Below, piece after piece: positions 35,880 to 47,737 of a stretch of DNA of 64,000 bases. The stretch's first letter is position 1; every line of letters starts with the position of its first letter. The DNA is taken from assembly GCA_947652115.1 (NCBI GenBank), contig OX393563.1, forward strand, positions 12,972,869 to 13,036,868. The letters run 5' to 3'. The notes beneath the pieces are model-generated. The model was not told the origin of the DNA and made no database searches. It worked only from the letters and a program-made list of their open reading frames with translations. This stretch comes from Blastomussa wellsi. Taxonomy: Eukaryota; Cnidaria; Anthozoa; Scleractinia; Plerogyridae. Position numbers and translations under genes: made by a program.

Positions 35880-38603
35880 CAGTAACGAACTTGGTTATCC
35901 AGGCTCTTAGGTAAAAAAAAGTTGTAAAGAAGGAGTATTTAATAACAAAAAATCGAAAAATTAAAATTGCTAATTGTATACTTTTATCATTCTCGATAGA
36001 CGAATCTTTGAATTCATTCGTCCAAAACTGTCAAAGAGGAATAGTCGTTTGTCACCAGAAATCGAATTCTTTCCTTTCCAAGGAAATTAAATGGACTTAT
36101 GGACTTGGGAATCAGTGGAATAAGTGTTCTCAGTTTTTGCTGCCATGTTAGAATCATTTTCATTTCACTAGCGAGCATACACCTTATTCCATTAAATGGA
36201 GCTGATTTATGCACATACAAATTGGCCCTTGTTGCCTCGTTCAAGATAAAATATTTGTTTGATTTTCGAGCTTGAAAACGAGGCAAGAAGGGATCATTTG
36301 AATACCAACAAAAGAATATTAAGATGGTAGCCATTTTGGAATCAGGTGTATTCTGTCAGCAGCGGAATTTCCGAGCTCCTTCGATAATTTGAGCTAGTCT
36401 GATCCCTGCTCTACCTACCACTCGCCCTATTTTGGGCCCAAACTCAGCCCCTATATATAGGGACAGGCCTAAATTTGAGCAGGATGACGGAAAATGATGA
36501 TGGGTAGAACAGTTGTAAGACTAAATTAAAAATCAGTACGAAACAAATGGAAAATACCTTGTGGTTAATGCAGATGCTGAAAACTAGAATCCAGCAACTG
36601 AAACGTCATAAGTTATGTTATATAAATTAGTAATTTTGATTCCCGTCTTTCGGCATTCGTTGAATGAACTTAATATCAGAGTTTAGGACCATGCTTACTT
36701 CCAGATTTTGCGGAAATGCGACCAAGACCCAGATGGCCAAACATTTTTCGGGTACCGAAAACAATTCGAGCAGAATAAGACAAATGTGCGAGCTTTCCGG
36801 AAGGAAGAATAAACCATTTTACTGTCCTATGATACGCATGCGAAGCGCCAAAAGACCATCGAGGACAGCTCTCTCTTACTTGGTCGTTGCCAATGCCTTG
36901 TATGCAGGGGACGTTACGATAATTTTACAGGAGTCGCACTTGTTTTCATAGTCTTCATAAATCTTCCAGAGGACTCGTGACTCAAAATTACCTGGGATGA
37001 AGTGGTGTAATCACGAATATCAGTTATTAATTTAAGTTCTTCACGGGTCACGAAAAACCTTTGGGTCAATGATCACGGATAATAATTTATTAACATCACG
37101 TTTCACGGAAAGTAAAATCAGCTAATCACTTATCACGGGAGTACCCCTGTACGACCCTCGGGTTTACCTCGGTGTAAAAACCTTTGACTTTTTTCTTTGT
37201 TTTTGAGCTATTGTTTTTCTGTTCCATATTCTTTTGAGTTCTTTGTTGTCTTGTTCGTTCTTTGTTTTACGTCACTTGTGAGTTTTACAGGTTTTTACAC
37301 TGAGGATGAGCCCGACCCTCGTAAAACAGTGAAAGCATTCAGTGTATGTCGCACAATTACCAGTTGGTACCAGTAAAAAGCAAAGAAAAATATACAACTC
37401 AATATTTTCCCATGAGATATTTTATATTATCGCTTAGAGTACTCAAAAAATCTGGAACATCCCAGTTCTTCTGACTAGGGCTTTGGATCTGAGTAGACGA
37501 AAAATTGACTTCTGGTAAGTAACTGGACATCAGTTATGCTTAGCTTGTGTTGAAATTACTAACACCACACAATAATCCATGACCATAAATGTGATCAGAT
37601 TAGTTCCTCAGTATTTATAGGAAAATTTCGCCATTTTGGACCGAATGTGTATGCGGTGCTGCAAAGCATATTTAAGCCTTTAGTGTATTTGTATTCAGTG
37701 TACATTATTACTACACGTTAACACATAGTTACAACAACATTTATTTACATTGATTTTTCAATTCCTGTCGTAATTAAAATTTAGAATTACAGCAGTCAAA
37801 GTATTCGTGTGGCATGTTCCGGGGAAGAGCGTTGATTAAAAGCTATAATAATTGTGTTCAATTCTTAGAATATTGCTTTAAAATTTAAGTCTTGGCCAAA
37901 AAATAGCATCAGCCTATTCACCTGACCCTCCTGCATGGATCATCATGCTTTACCAGTTTCATCACCTAGCTCTCAACAACTCCCCCCACCTCCCATCCCT
38001 CTCACAGTACTCGTGATGCTTTGCACCTACATAAGATCACACATTATATAACGTCTCTAGGCCTCAACTAAAATTCATTTATCGTAGAAAACGGAAGAAA
38101 AAAAAATGGGAATCTGTATGCACAAAAGGGACTACGCATTTTTGTTTTCATGAATTGTTTGCTTGTCATTGGCCGGAATCCTATCTTATTAAATAAGAAA
38201 TCATCCCAGCTGCTATATAACATTTGGCCCAATGAAATATCCTTTGTACATTTCTAAAATCAAAACCAGTTGAAGCCAAAATCATGGGACCATTATTATA
38301 AATTGTGCTGGTGAGTAAGATAAGATACGAATATGTGTAGCACACTAAATTAAAATGTTGAAAATGTTCCTTAACTACTTTCTTATTAATCATTCGTGTA
38401 GGTCTTTTAGGCTATGTCTTTAGCCTATTGCTTGGCTTGAGAGGCATTCAAAAATTAAGATAGGTTGGACTTAAATTTCCGACAGCTCAGGAAGTCAGGA
38501 AAGCTATGATCATTGGTAATAGCGAGATATCTCTCGCTCATAGTGTCAGAACTTATGGATCCGCCGGTTGAAAAGCAGTTACGATAAAAAATGAGTCACG
38601 CTT
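35880..38603. other. Intergenic stretch between genes 4 and 5
   Basis: It contains a weak inverted repeat at about 37160-37320 (CTCGGTGTAAAAACCT mirrored by AGGTTTTTACACTGAGG). Frames at 36014-36334 (minus) and 36664-36951 (plus) have no recognised domain. No gene called. Confidence 0.5.
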
Positions 38604-38645
38604 AATCGTTCTGATAACTCACACAATCGTTCTGATAACTCACAC
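38604..38645. repeat. 21-bp direct repeat upstream of gene 5
   Basis: AATCGTTCTGATAACTCACA plus C occurs twice back to back, about 130 bp before the gene 5 start codon. Too little to call it regulatory. Confidence 0.8.
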
Positions 38646-38770
38646 AGGCTTTTCCGACATCTGTCAGGTCATTCAAGATTGCCATATCTCACGAAGGATA
38701 AATTCATGCAGTGGACGCTTTCTTTCTATTTCCCTCCTCGGTGCGTGAAGGTATACAACTCCTACTAAGA

Positions 38771-41700
38771 ATGAAGAACTTGTTTTTCGTTGTTGCTGCT
38801 GTGCTCTTTTTTATCGGATATCCTGTCGGCTCAACAGGTTTGTAAAGTAATTTTACTTAAAGAATACCCAGTTAAATAAGTCAAATTTCAGAGACTTGAT
38901 TACGTGTAATGCACTGAATTTGCTGCGGGTAGAATCTCGATCTGATTTCCCCTAGATAATAAAGTTTTGGAAATCAAGTTGAATTTTTTTCAGTGCTCAT
39001 TGCGGACATGTTTGGCGCTCAGTTAAAGGAGTAAATAAAGAATTGGTTGTAGTTCATAATTGTTATCTGGAGTGCAATATTTAGAAAATCTGGAGTGATT
39101 AATGTAATAATGTAATTTTATTTTTTAAAAGAAAAAAAAAACTAATGAAGTAATGTCGCCAGTTTAATAAAATGCCTCTCTTACAAGACAAGAAGAGCCT
39201 GCTATTGACAGCAAAAATTATTTCTGAAAGTACAATTTAAAATGTGGGAATGTAACCGGGTGTTGGCTGATCGCAAAACTCCCCAACTTTTGCAAACATG
39301 CATGTGTGCTCTTCCCTAGGTTGCATATCTGCAATTCTTAAAGCAATTGTTGGGCGACCGCTCTTTTTGGTAGCTCCATTGTTTTGTAAAATTATTTCTG
39401 AAAGTACAATTTAAAATGTGGGAATGTAACCGGGTGTTGGCTGATCGCAAAACTCCCCAACTTTTGCAAACATGCATGTGTGCTCTTCCCCGGGTTGCAT
39501 ATCTGCAATTCTTAAAGCAATTGTTGGGCGACCGCTCTTTTTGGTAGCTCCATTGTTTTGTAAAGCTGTATTCGTCTAAGTAGTTGTACAGCAAGAAAAA
39601 CGGAACAAAGTCTTCTTCTAGCTTTAAACTTAAGAATACAAGGCAGGTGCATAATATGTGCGGCTAGATTCATAACAGGAGAACAAGAGTTCGTTATTTT
39701 ATTTGCGTTTATCATTTTAATGAATTCTTCCCACGTTCTGTACGTTTTTATAGTGATGTTAATCGGTTCATCGGAAGCATATTTCAATTATATTGTCAAA
39801 GTAAGATCCTGAAATGACCACTTTAGAAAGACAAGCATGACCGAAATTTATACCAGTTATGTCTAGAAATTACTTTGGAAATATTCTTTGTTCAAAAAAT
39901 AGAGAAAAAACGAAATTACCGCATTTATGAAATAGACGTTGTTAATTATATAGCAGAGAAATGTGATCCAAAAGAGCTTCTTTCGGATGCTCGTTTCTAA
40001 TTGTATTTTACGGTGGATCCTCGACTAACGTTCTGCATTTGTATAAATAAATGGCAAATAAGATAGATTATTGCAAGACGGCTGCCTAGAGGAAAATTTG
40101 AAACGTTTCCTACAGGAAAGTAACCTTCCAAACGCTTACCAAAATGGAGACCGAGGGAAACTCTTACCCCCGGGGACTTATTCAGAATTCTTTCTTTTAA
40201 CGAAAAGCAAGAATATGTTCTCTTCTAAGCGAGACATTGGTACCGGCATGCAGCTGGGGAATTCCAAAAAAGATGTACATAATACTAAATTCACTTCTTA
40301 ATAAAAACTCAACGATTTGACGTACAGTAGACAAATATTTAAAGAAGGTAATGACTTGGTGTTTGTTTTTGTCAAAAGGTACCGGTTTCGTACTGTAAAC
40401 ACGAAGTATGATGGTCGTCGTATTTCTTTATAACTGCACAAACTTCCTTTGTTTTTCTTGGAAACCTAACACAGCCCACAAGGTATACAGAAAGTTTTAA
40501 TTAAGGAATTTCGTCCCTGAAATAAAAACACTTGATAAGTACGAAAGTACTTGATTTTCTTCTCTTTTTAAATTTGTAAGCGTTTTTAGGGTTCACGTTT
40601 TCGCGCGCTAAGAATTATATATTAGGTGAATGTACCAGTAGCCATATTTTCCCGTAACGTTGATTTGAACTGTTCAGTTCTCACCTGATGGTATTTACCG
40701 TTAATCTATATTAGTATTTTAATATTTAAAATGAGCTAACGGGCTTTCTTCAAGCTTTCAGCGTTTTACCTTATGTATTTTAAAATCAGAATTTACTATT
40801 CTGGAAGAGGAGTTCTTATTAATAGCGAAATTCCCTTGACGAATGAACCATTCTGGCAGGCCAGGTCTGACTTCTATTAAAGCACCCTTCATACGAAGTT
40901 TTCATACGAAGAATAGTGAACCAATTTTTAGTGAATCTACCAAATGAATGAAATGTAAACGCAAGAGGCAGCGGCTTTTCAACCAAAACTTTTTTTTAAA
41001 GAAGAAATAGCTATCAGTGAAAACGCTTTCCTAAACTAGTATTATTAGGGATAAGTAACAATTATTCCACGAGCCCGCGTTCGATATGAGGTGATAAATA
41101 ACCAAAGACCGCGTAGCGCGTTATGTAAAATCACTGAAGTAAATGTGATAGATTACAGTGACAAAGGCTTATTATTTCGTGGTGAAGACAAGCTAAAGCG
41201 AAGACTGGGAAGACTCGTCAATCGGATATTTCTGTCCCTTTGGATTGATATAATGTGATTCGTCCCTGTTAGGTTCATCCCAATATGTAAAAGTTGGTTG
41301 CTTTCGGGATAATCCTGGAAAAAGAGCCCTTCCCGAACTACTCTTCAGCGATCGCGGAAAGATTGACTGGTTTAACTTAAATAAAATTGTGGTGAAATGT
41401 GCTCGAGAAACGAAGAAGAAGAAATTCATGTATTTTGGGTAAGGCATCCACTTTTATAAATAGAATCAATGATACCGGTTGTAAAGGGTCATGGAGAGGA
41501 ACCTTTTTTGATGGCTCAACTTTTTTACCCGTTTGTTTGATTTATTATTATTGTTATTGTTACTATTGATATTGTACGTTATTGCCTAATTGAAGTGTTT
41601 CTCTCATACCAAAGAGATCTAATCTGGAGTAACAAAAGTTCAGATATAAGATAATATTATAGATTGCCTGTTTTCCGCCTTCGGTTGACGCCATTTTACA

Positions 41701-42696
41701 TCTCTGATATAGCACATCCATGTTATGGTGAGTTAACAGCTGTCAAAACAAGATATCCGCTGATCAATAACAAAAGGCCATACCACGGGCTCATGTGTAG
41801 AGTTCGTTGAGGTCACGGGTTTTGTAATGTGACCGCTGACCAGGTTTTGGTTTACCTATGGGATTGCAGCATCAGGTCCTGTTTGTCTCGCTTTCTTTCA
41901 GTCAGCGCGAGTGGAGGCGACGATTTATTTCGGCTGAAAGCTATCTTGATTAGTTACGTAGGGCAGGTTAGATCACTAACTTCAATGAAAGTATTTTCAG
42001 TTAGGGCACTTTCTCAAATTAAAAACCAGCAAAAATTTCTGAGCTCCGCCAGAAGGCTTGGCTAACGGCTATATACTATAATATTTTTTGGCAGTATCCA
42101 GTTTTACGGAGAATGTTGGAGTGGAGCGACTGCCCCTAAGACGTTCGACCGCTACGGACCATCTTCTAGATGCACCGCTATCGTTGGCAAGGCAAATGCC
42201 AATTTTATTTACAGATTTGTAGGAGAGGGTCAGTACAGCACTCCTTTTTCATTGTCCATTTTCTTAGCTTTTCTGTAAGCTCCTTTTTTCTAATATGTTA
42301 TCATCTGTCATTCATACAGAAAAAGAATGCTCAATTTACACAAATCTCCACGAAGAAAGTCGTTCTGTCACATTCAATTCCGCGCTCAAGGCCGGATCGC
42401 CATATTGTGACAAAAATGACCTTACGCCTGGATGGTACCGCTTTGTACCTCCTGCCGGAAATGAAATGGCATCTGCCTGTGTTCCCACTAAAAGATGCGG
42501 AACTGCTGTTACCGGTTGGCTGGCTACAACCCATCCCAAAATGACAGATGGAATTGTTAGTGGTAAAGTCTGCTTCCACTGGAAAGATAACTGCTGTATG
42601 TTTAATCAAAACATTCAAGTCCGAGACTGTGGCAGGTTCTATGTGTACAAGCTGGCAGAAACGATTTCTTGTCCGATGCGTTTTTGTGGAAACTAG
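38771..42696 (+). CDS. WSC-D8C gene 5: secreted WSC-like + D8C protein
   Basis: Four coding exons: 38771-38837, 41273-41438, 42095-42228, 42320-42696; 247 residues. The signal peptide is MKNLFFVVAAVLFFIGYPVG. The WSC-like domain (23-122): VGCFRDNPGKRALP, YFGIQFYGECWSG, VGKANANFIYRF, with a phase-2 intron inside the FG codon exactly as in gene 4. D8C (123-247): GWYRFVPPAGNEM, RCGTAVTGWL, THPKMTDGIVSGKVCF, NCC, RDCGRFYVYKL, RFCGN, ten cysteines. The TAG stop comes directly after CGN, whereas the paralogues splice there. A good donor (GTAAGT at 42708) and acceptor (ending at 43581) remain, so the ancestral last coding exon is probably now 3' UTR; AATAAA at 43678-43683. Otherwise like gene 4. Ligand and role unknown. 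Confidence 0.87.
39215..39562. repeat. 174-bp tandem duplication
   Basis: Two nearly identical head-to-tail copies (39215-39388, 39389-39562) starting AAATTATTTCTGAAAGTACA, differing at CCCTAGG versus CCCCGGG. They lie in intron 1 of gene 5; the antisense frames across them are shadows. Confidence 0.9.
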
Positions 42697-43581
42697 CAAA
42701 CTTAAAAGTAAGTTTTCTTTAAATCTATTTCGGCTCTTTTTGGTCGTCTAACCGCGTTGATGTGACCGTGTCTATTTCAAATTAAAAACTAAGGACTAAG
42801 TACAATTCAAGATTAATAATTAAAAAATTGAAAATTACACTGAAGAGCTAGCTCATTTAAATTGATGAAAAACGGTTTAAAGTATCAAATTAAAAAAAAA
42901 ATAGACTGAGAAGGGATTCTTCCATGTCAGACTTCGACGTGGTAATATTTAAACATAATTAATTTTTTTAAGCTGGTCTTGGTCTCATGCGTAAGCAAAT
43001 CCAGTAGGTCTTTAAGGGGCCTAGGTGAGGACTCATAGTAACATTTATAAGCAAGGATAAGTAGCCGCAAAAGGCTGGCGATATCCAAAACGACTTCAGC
43101 TGTAGTACACCAGTCAAGATGAAAAATCATTCTAGCAGCTCAAACGTGGGCGCTCTGTCAAGATCATCAAGCAAGGTTTGTTGTTAATATCAAAGGAAAG
43201 CTGAACTTCAAATGTACATTTTATAATTTGCTAAATAAAAAAAATCAGTCTATCGCAGGAACCAACAATTTTCTGTTCCTGTTTTTGAATCAGCGAGGAC
43301 CGTTGCGCTACCCGAACCGCTGGTCAAGGGGGACGCGGGCTTCAGAGTAGGTCTGTGGCATTGGTCTGCCTTCCCCGACAGCTGCCCACTCAATTGCCGG
43401 ATTAACCTCTCTTTTGGCAATCCAATTATAGATTAAAGAATTAAACACGTCTTTTAAACATAACCTAATGCGAGGCTGTCTCCGTGATGAAAAAAGTTTA
43501 GAAACCAGTGTATAATAAACTACAGTAGTTTTATCGTTTTATTATATGATTATTGTAATGAGTTATATCTTTTCTTTGCAG

Positions 43582-43683
43582 TGTTGTAATTAATACGGCG
43601 GCTCAAGATGCCAGGCTAACGTCATCAACGAAAAAGGGTCAAATTCCAAATTAAGTTTAAAATGCCATACAATACTAAATAAA
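43582..43683 (+). other. Probable 3' UTR exon and poly(A) signal of gene 5
   Basis: A TTTTCTTTGCAG acceptor ends at 43581; the sequence after it has no useful frame and reaches AATAAA at 43678-43683. With the donor at 42708 it gives an intron of about 870 bp downstream of the stop codon. Confidence 0.5.
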
Positions 43684-43884
43684 CAAAATGATGAGATTCC
43701 ACATGTTTTAGTTTTGATCATGTACGTGAGCAGTTGAATGATTAATCAATCAATAGATCGATCAACGGTGTAGAACTGATCAGCCAACCAAAAAGCCTCT
43801 TTAGTAATACGCAGATGTTATTTTGTCTTGTCACGCAAACTTCCTCGTTGGCAATCAGTCAACCAGTTGGTCGGCCGATTGGTC

Positions 43885-43888
43885 TGTG

Positions 43889-43921
<33 letters not shown>

Positions 43922-44032
43922 ATCGATCGATCGATCGATCAATCGATTGTCAGTCATGAAGTCAGAAAGTCTGTCAGTCAATCAGTCAGTAATATAGGAC
44001 ATTCAGTCAGACAATCGGTCGGTTGGTCTGTC
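43885..44032. repeat. AATC/GATC and CAGT microsatellite, left block
   Basis: A run of (AATC)n then (GATC)n at 43888-43945, followed by looser GTCAGTCA units. A QSINQS-type frame through it is an artefact of the repeat. Confidence 0.85.
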
Positions 44033-44251
44033 AATAGACCAATTCGGCTAACGTGTTTACATCCTTGTTGCCACCCACTTCAGGTCATGCGATGATTCAT
44101 TTGGGAGGTTACAATTGTGCAATTTGTCATACACAACTGATTGCATTCAAGTATGTACGAACAACACAATTGTAACCTCCCAAATGAATCATCACGTGAA
44201 CTGAATTGGGTAGCAACAAGGAGGTAAACACGTTAGCCGAATAGGTCTATT
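44032..44251. mobile_element. 220-bp foldback element inside a microsatellite
   Basis: Left arm CAATAGACCAATTCGGCTAA then CGTGTTTAC is mirrored by GTAAACACG then TTAGCCGAATAGGTCTATTG. An inner block TGATTCATTTGGGAGGTTAC is mirrored by GTAACCTCCCAAATGAATCA. The arms are about 95 bp with small mismatches. Confidence 0.8.
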
Positions 44252-44261
44252 GGTCAACCAG

Positions 44262-44400
44262 TAGTCAGTCAGTCAGTCAGTCAGTCAGTCAGCCAGTCAG
44301 TCAGTCAGCCAGTCAGTCAGTCAGTCAGTCAGTCAGTCAGCCAGTCAGTCAATCAATCAATCAATCAATCAGTTAGTCAGTCATTCTGTCAATCAATAGG
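44262..44400. repeat. CAGT microsatellite, right block
   Basis: About 25 units of (CAGT)n with GCCAGT variants, then (AATC)n, continuing the left block on the other side of the foldback element. Confidence 0.9.
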
Positions 44401-44469
44401 TCAATAACGGAAGAGAAAAAATTTGCGAAAACCAATAAAAAGGACCAAGCAATTGCAACAAGCTGTAAG

Positions 44470-47400
44470 TCAGAAATAACACTTGACTCCAGCGTCAATT
44501 GAATGGTCACAGTTACCAACGTTTCCCCATCCAGCGTGTTGGCATCTGAATATTGAGTTTTCGGTCCCTTGGCAACTGACATCACTAAGCCATATACGAC
44601 CAGCGCCTTCACCATATCTTGGTGTTGCCATGGCACCGGCATAACCAAGCATCCGGCACAAAATTCTTGCATCTGTAAGATCCCAGCCTTTATTGCAGAC
44701 TGTACCCCACTGAAGAGCGTAAAACACTTCTACCCTGCCTTCATTACGGCTTGGCCCACCAACCAAACGATCTGAAATTTTGTTAAACGAAATTTGACGT
44801 AAATGATTACGGTCGAAATGTCTGTAGTTAGCTTAAGCAGAGAAGCTCAGTGACTTAATGGTGATCGCCAGAGCTATTTAGCTAGGGCAACAAACTTGGT
44901 GTCTTCCTGCTATTTCTTCGGCTGGTTTATTTACTTTGTTAGGTGGAAAGTACTCCTACTTTGAAAATTTGCGAAGCAACAGCGTACAGGGTAGTTAGTG
45001 TCCGATAGCCCGAGGCTAGTGGATTTTGCCATCAGGCTAGTGGGTTTTATCCTTCACTTGCTGGCAAGTGAAAGTTTTCACGAAATAATTAATTTATTAT
45101 TTTGTTGATTACACTTCTGAGAACTTTTCCGGGCTAGTGGAAATGACCTTTTGGCAAGTACATCCTGGCTACAGCTTGCCATTCGGGCAAGATGGAAAAT
45201 TGAACTTCCTTGTACCCTGGACAAAGAGGGGGAGTGTCAGGTAGCACTCGTCTAAAGTAGCGTGCCTATTAATACGATAATGAATGTTCATTTACATGGT
45301 ATTCTTGGCTGTGGAACAGATTGTAAAACTCGACATATAGCTCCAGCATCTTTCGAGTGATTACAGCCGCTGTAATGTTTGTGAGGACAAAATGCAAGGT
45401 TCGTTTCCATCCCTTTGCATCCAACATCACCTAATTGTACGCGACCTTTACCAGGTCCAAACCTAGCACCCTGAGAAGCAGCTAAGGCTCCTGGGAAGCC
45501 TAACATACGGCATACCACATTTGCATCACGCATGTCCCATGCATCACCGCACACCGTGCCCCAGTTTCCACGATGGAGCACTTCCACCCGGCCACTTCTT
45601 TCTCTCGTACCGTTAACGAGACGTACTATCATTTCTGCAATGGAAAGATAATAGCATTTGCTTAAAAATAAAATCCAAGGTTGGAATGGCTGGATAACGA
45701 AAAAACGCAGCATTGCTTAAGCAACTTGAACGCTAAAAAACTGTTATCATGTTATCAGTGTGGAATTTGGGCAAAACACAACATCACCAAGTTAGATTGC
45801 TATGGAGACCTATATAATATAACAAAATGATAATATCTTTTTGGGGGACTGTTGCAATGGGATCGTTTGGCTTATTTTTGTTCTTGTTTAGTACATCATT
45901 GATGTTCATTGTTGCAATCTTAGGTCGAGGATCTTAAAAGCCTTCTGTTGAAAAAATGGTCACCCTCAGAGCATCATCACCCTTAACATCAATGATGTAC
46001 TAAACAAAAACAAGAACAACCCAAACGATCCCATTGCAACAGTCCCTTAAAAATATATTACCCTTTTATTACCACCAAATTAATTAAAATATCATGAAGC
46101 ATGTTAAAATAACGAAGTTTAGGCTTTTACGTGTAAAGGGACTGTGTCATGAATTTTAGCTTAATTCAAACATTTAAGCATTAGAGAACTTTATTTCATC
46201 TAAACACACTTATCAACCAATGAGAGCGTGCGACAATGGCAACAATAAATGAACATTAATATTTTCAGTAGCACATGTCAAGCAAGTACCAAAGGAGGCG
46301 TTGAAGTCGAGATTGTTTGTAATTTTAATTAAAACGCCTGAGAGACAAATTTGCTGTTAAGGCCGGCCTGAGCTTCAAATTTAGATTCATGGAGTAATTT
46401 CTTAGCTAACATTACGTTTCATAGTGACTATTTAATTTGGCGAAACGCTTTCACTTTAGATCTATGAAAATAAAATGGACTACATTCAGCCGTGAAACTG
46501 TACCTTTACATGTTGGCCCCGGTTGAAGGAGAATTAAGCTATTCTTGTTTTACTTGTTTGTTAGAGAATATCTTGTTAAAAAATTCCTTAAAGTGGCTAT
46601 CAACCTCACTTTATTGTATTAGAACGGCAGTAATTTTCCGAAAATGACTTGACATGAAAAGTAATCATTGAAGTTGCACGACCTATCAAAACCCTTGTTA
46701 TTCCTTGAAGATGAGCTCGGTGAACTCAATATTTTATTATTCCATGACTAGCCAGTTTTTCGAGATAACAACCTCTACAAAAGGTTTAAAAAGAGAAAGG
46801 AGTCAGCACAGTGAGCCAGCGAAAAACGTAGTTGTGAGCCACTCTATTGACCCCGCCCTATGGCCTTATATATAACTAAATGATCCCCCGGCTAATAAAG
46901 AAAGTAAGAACATATACCTTTTTCAACGAATGAATAAACAAAATTTGCTTGTTTCTTCCCGACGCCAAAAATACACCTTGTGGATGTTCCTTCCTTGTCA
47001 TACGTACTGTGTGAATTGATTCCGCTCCAACATTCACCATAGAACTGGATACCAAAGTAACGAAATCCCGTTGTGCTAACTCGACGAGCACACTCGGCTA
47101 TGGTCTTGTTAAGGTTATGCCAGTCGATACCGCCGCGAAGATTAGCGATCAATTTGGGGAGTGGTCGCGGCTTCCTGTCGCGATCCCTGAAGCAGCCCAC
47201 TGGTTCGAACTCTGGAATATTGGCCTTCCCCAATTCTGTGCCGGGTTCCACATATACATTTCCTTCAGTCAGAAAGTTGGGAAGAAAGGCGAAAAAGTTA
47301 TGGCCACATTAGCGCAATATTTCAGGACTCATATGTCAAAGTTGTTCTTATTGCTTGTATAAACATCACCTTTCATTTTTCTATGTGGCCTGGCCTAAAA

Positions 47401-47737
47401 TTTAAATTTAGTCTTCTCAGAAAAACGGGTCAAACTTCAAAGTGCTAGAGAAATTTGCCCCTTTTGTTTGCCTTTGGATTGTTTGTCTGTATTCAAGTTG
47501 ACCAAGGCTGACTTCTAATTATTTATCTTTCATTAAAACAAATAAGATATACGTCTCCAAACATGGAAGGCACCAACTTATACAACAACACACTGAGTGC
47601 AATCGATAAAACATCGATTTAGCCATTGTAAAGGCACTAGATCACAACACAAAATGAATTTCAACAAAAATATTCAGACCTGTAGATTCCAAAGGTTTGG
47701 TACAAAAGATCAGCACAAGTAGACTTAAATAAAACAT
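44470..47737 (-). CDS. Secreted WSC-like + SRCR + SRCR protein
   Basis: Minus strand, four coding exons in transcript order: 47737-47680, 47262-46918, 45634-45296, 44771-44470; 347 residues. The signal peptide is MFYLSLLVLIFC. The WSC-like domain (about 36-134) has PVGCFRDRDRKPRPLPKL, YFGIQFYGECWSG and VGKKQANFVY, closest by eye to genes 1 and 3. Then come two group-A SRCR domains with six cysteines each (about 136-235 and 249-346): VRLVNG, GRVEVLHRGNWGTVC, VVCRMLGFPGA; and RLVGG, GRVEVFYALQWGTVC, ILCRMLGYAGA, CDHSIDAGVKC. All introns are phase 1. The first donor is GTCTGA and the SRCR1 donor GTAAAT, both weak; if SRCR1 is not spliced, the frame stops at 45288. SRCR domains serve in binding polyanions and microbial ligands in many animals, so an innate-recognition role is possible. 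No membrane segment; no nearby poly(A) signal found. Confidence 0.78.
45845..46046. mobile_element. 200-bp foldback element in an intron
   Basis: GGGACTGTTGCAATGGGATC then GTTTGG at 45845-45870 is perfectly mirrored at 46021-46046. The arms continue to about 62 bp through TTTAGTACATCATTGATGTT. It lies in the intron between the WSC-like and first SRCR exons. Confidence 0.8.

Noticed and set aside
43823..44095. 90-codon frame rich in QSINQS
   Set aside because: Translation of the AATC/CAGT microsatellite.
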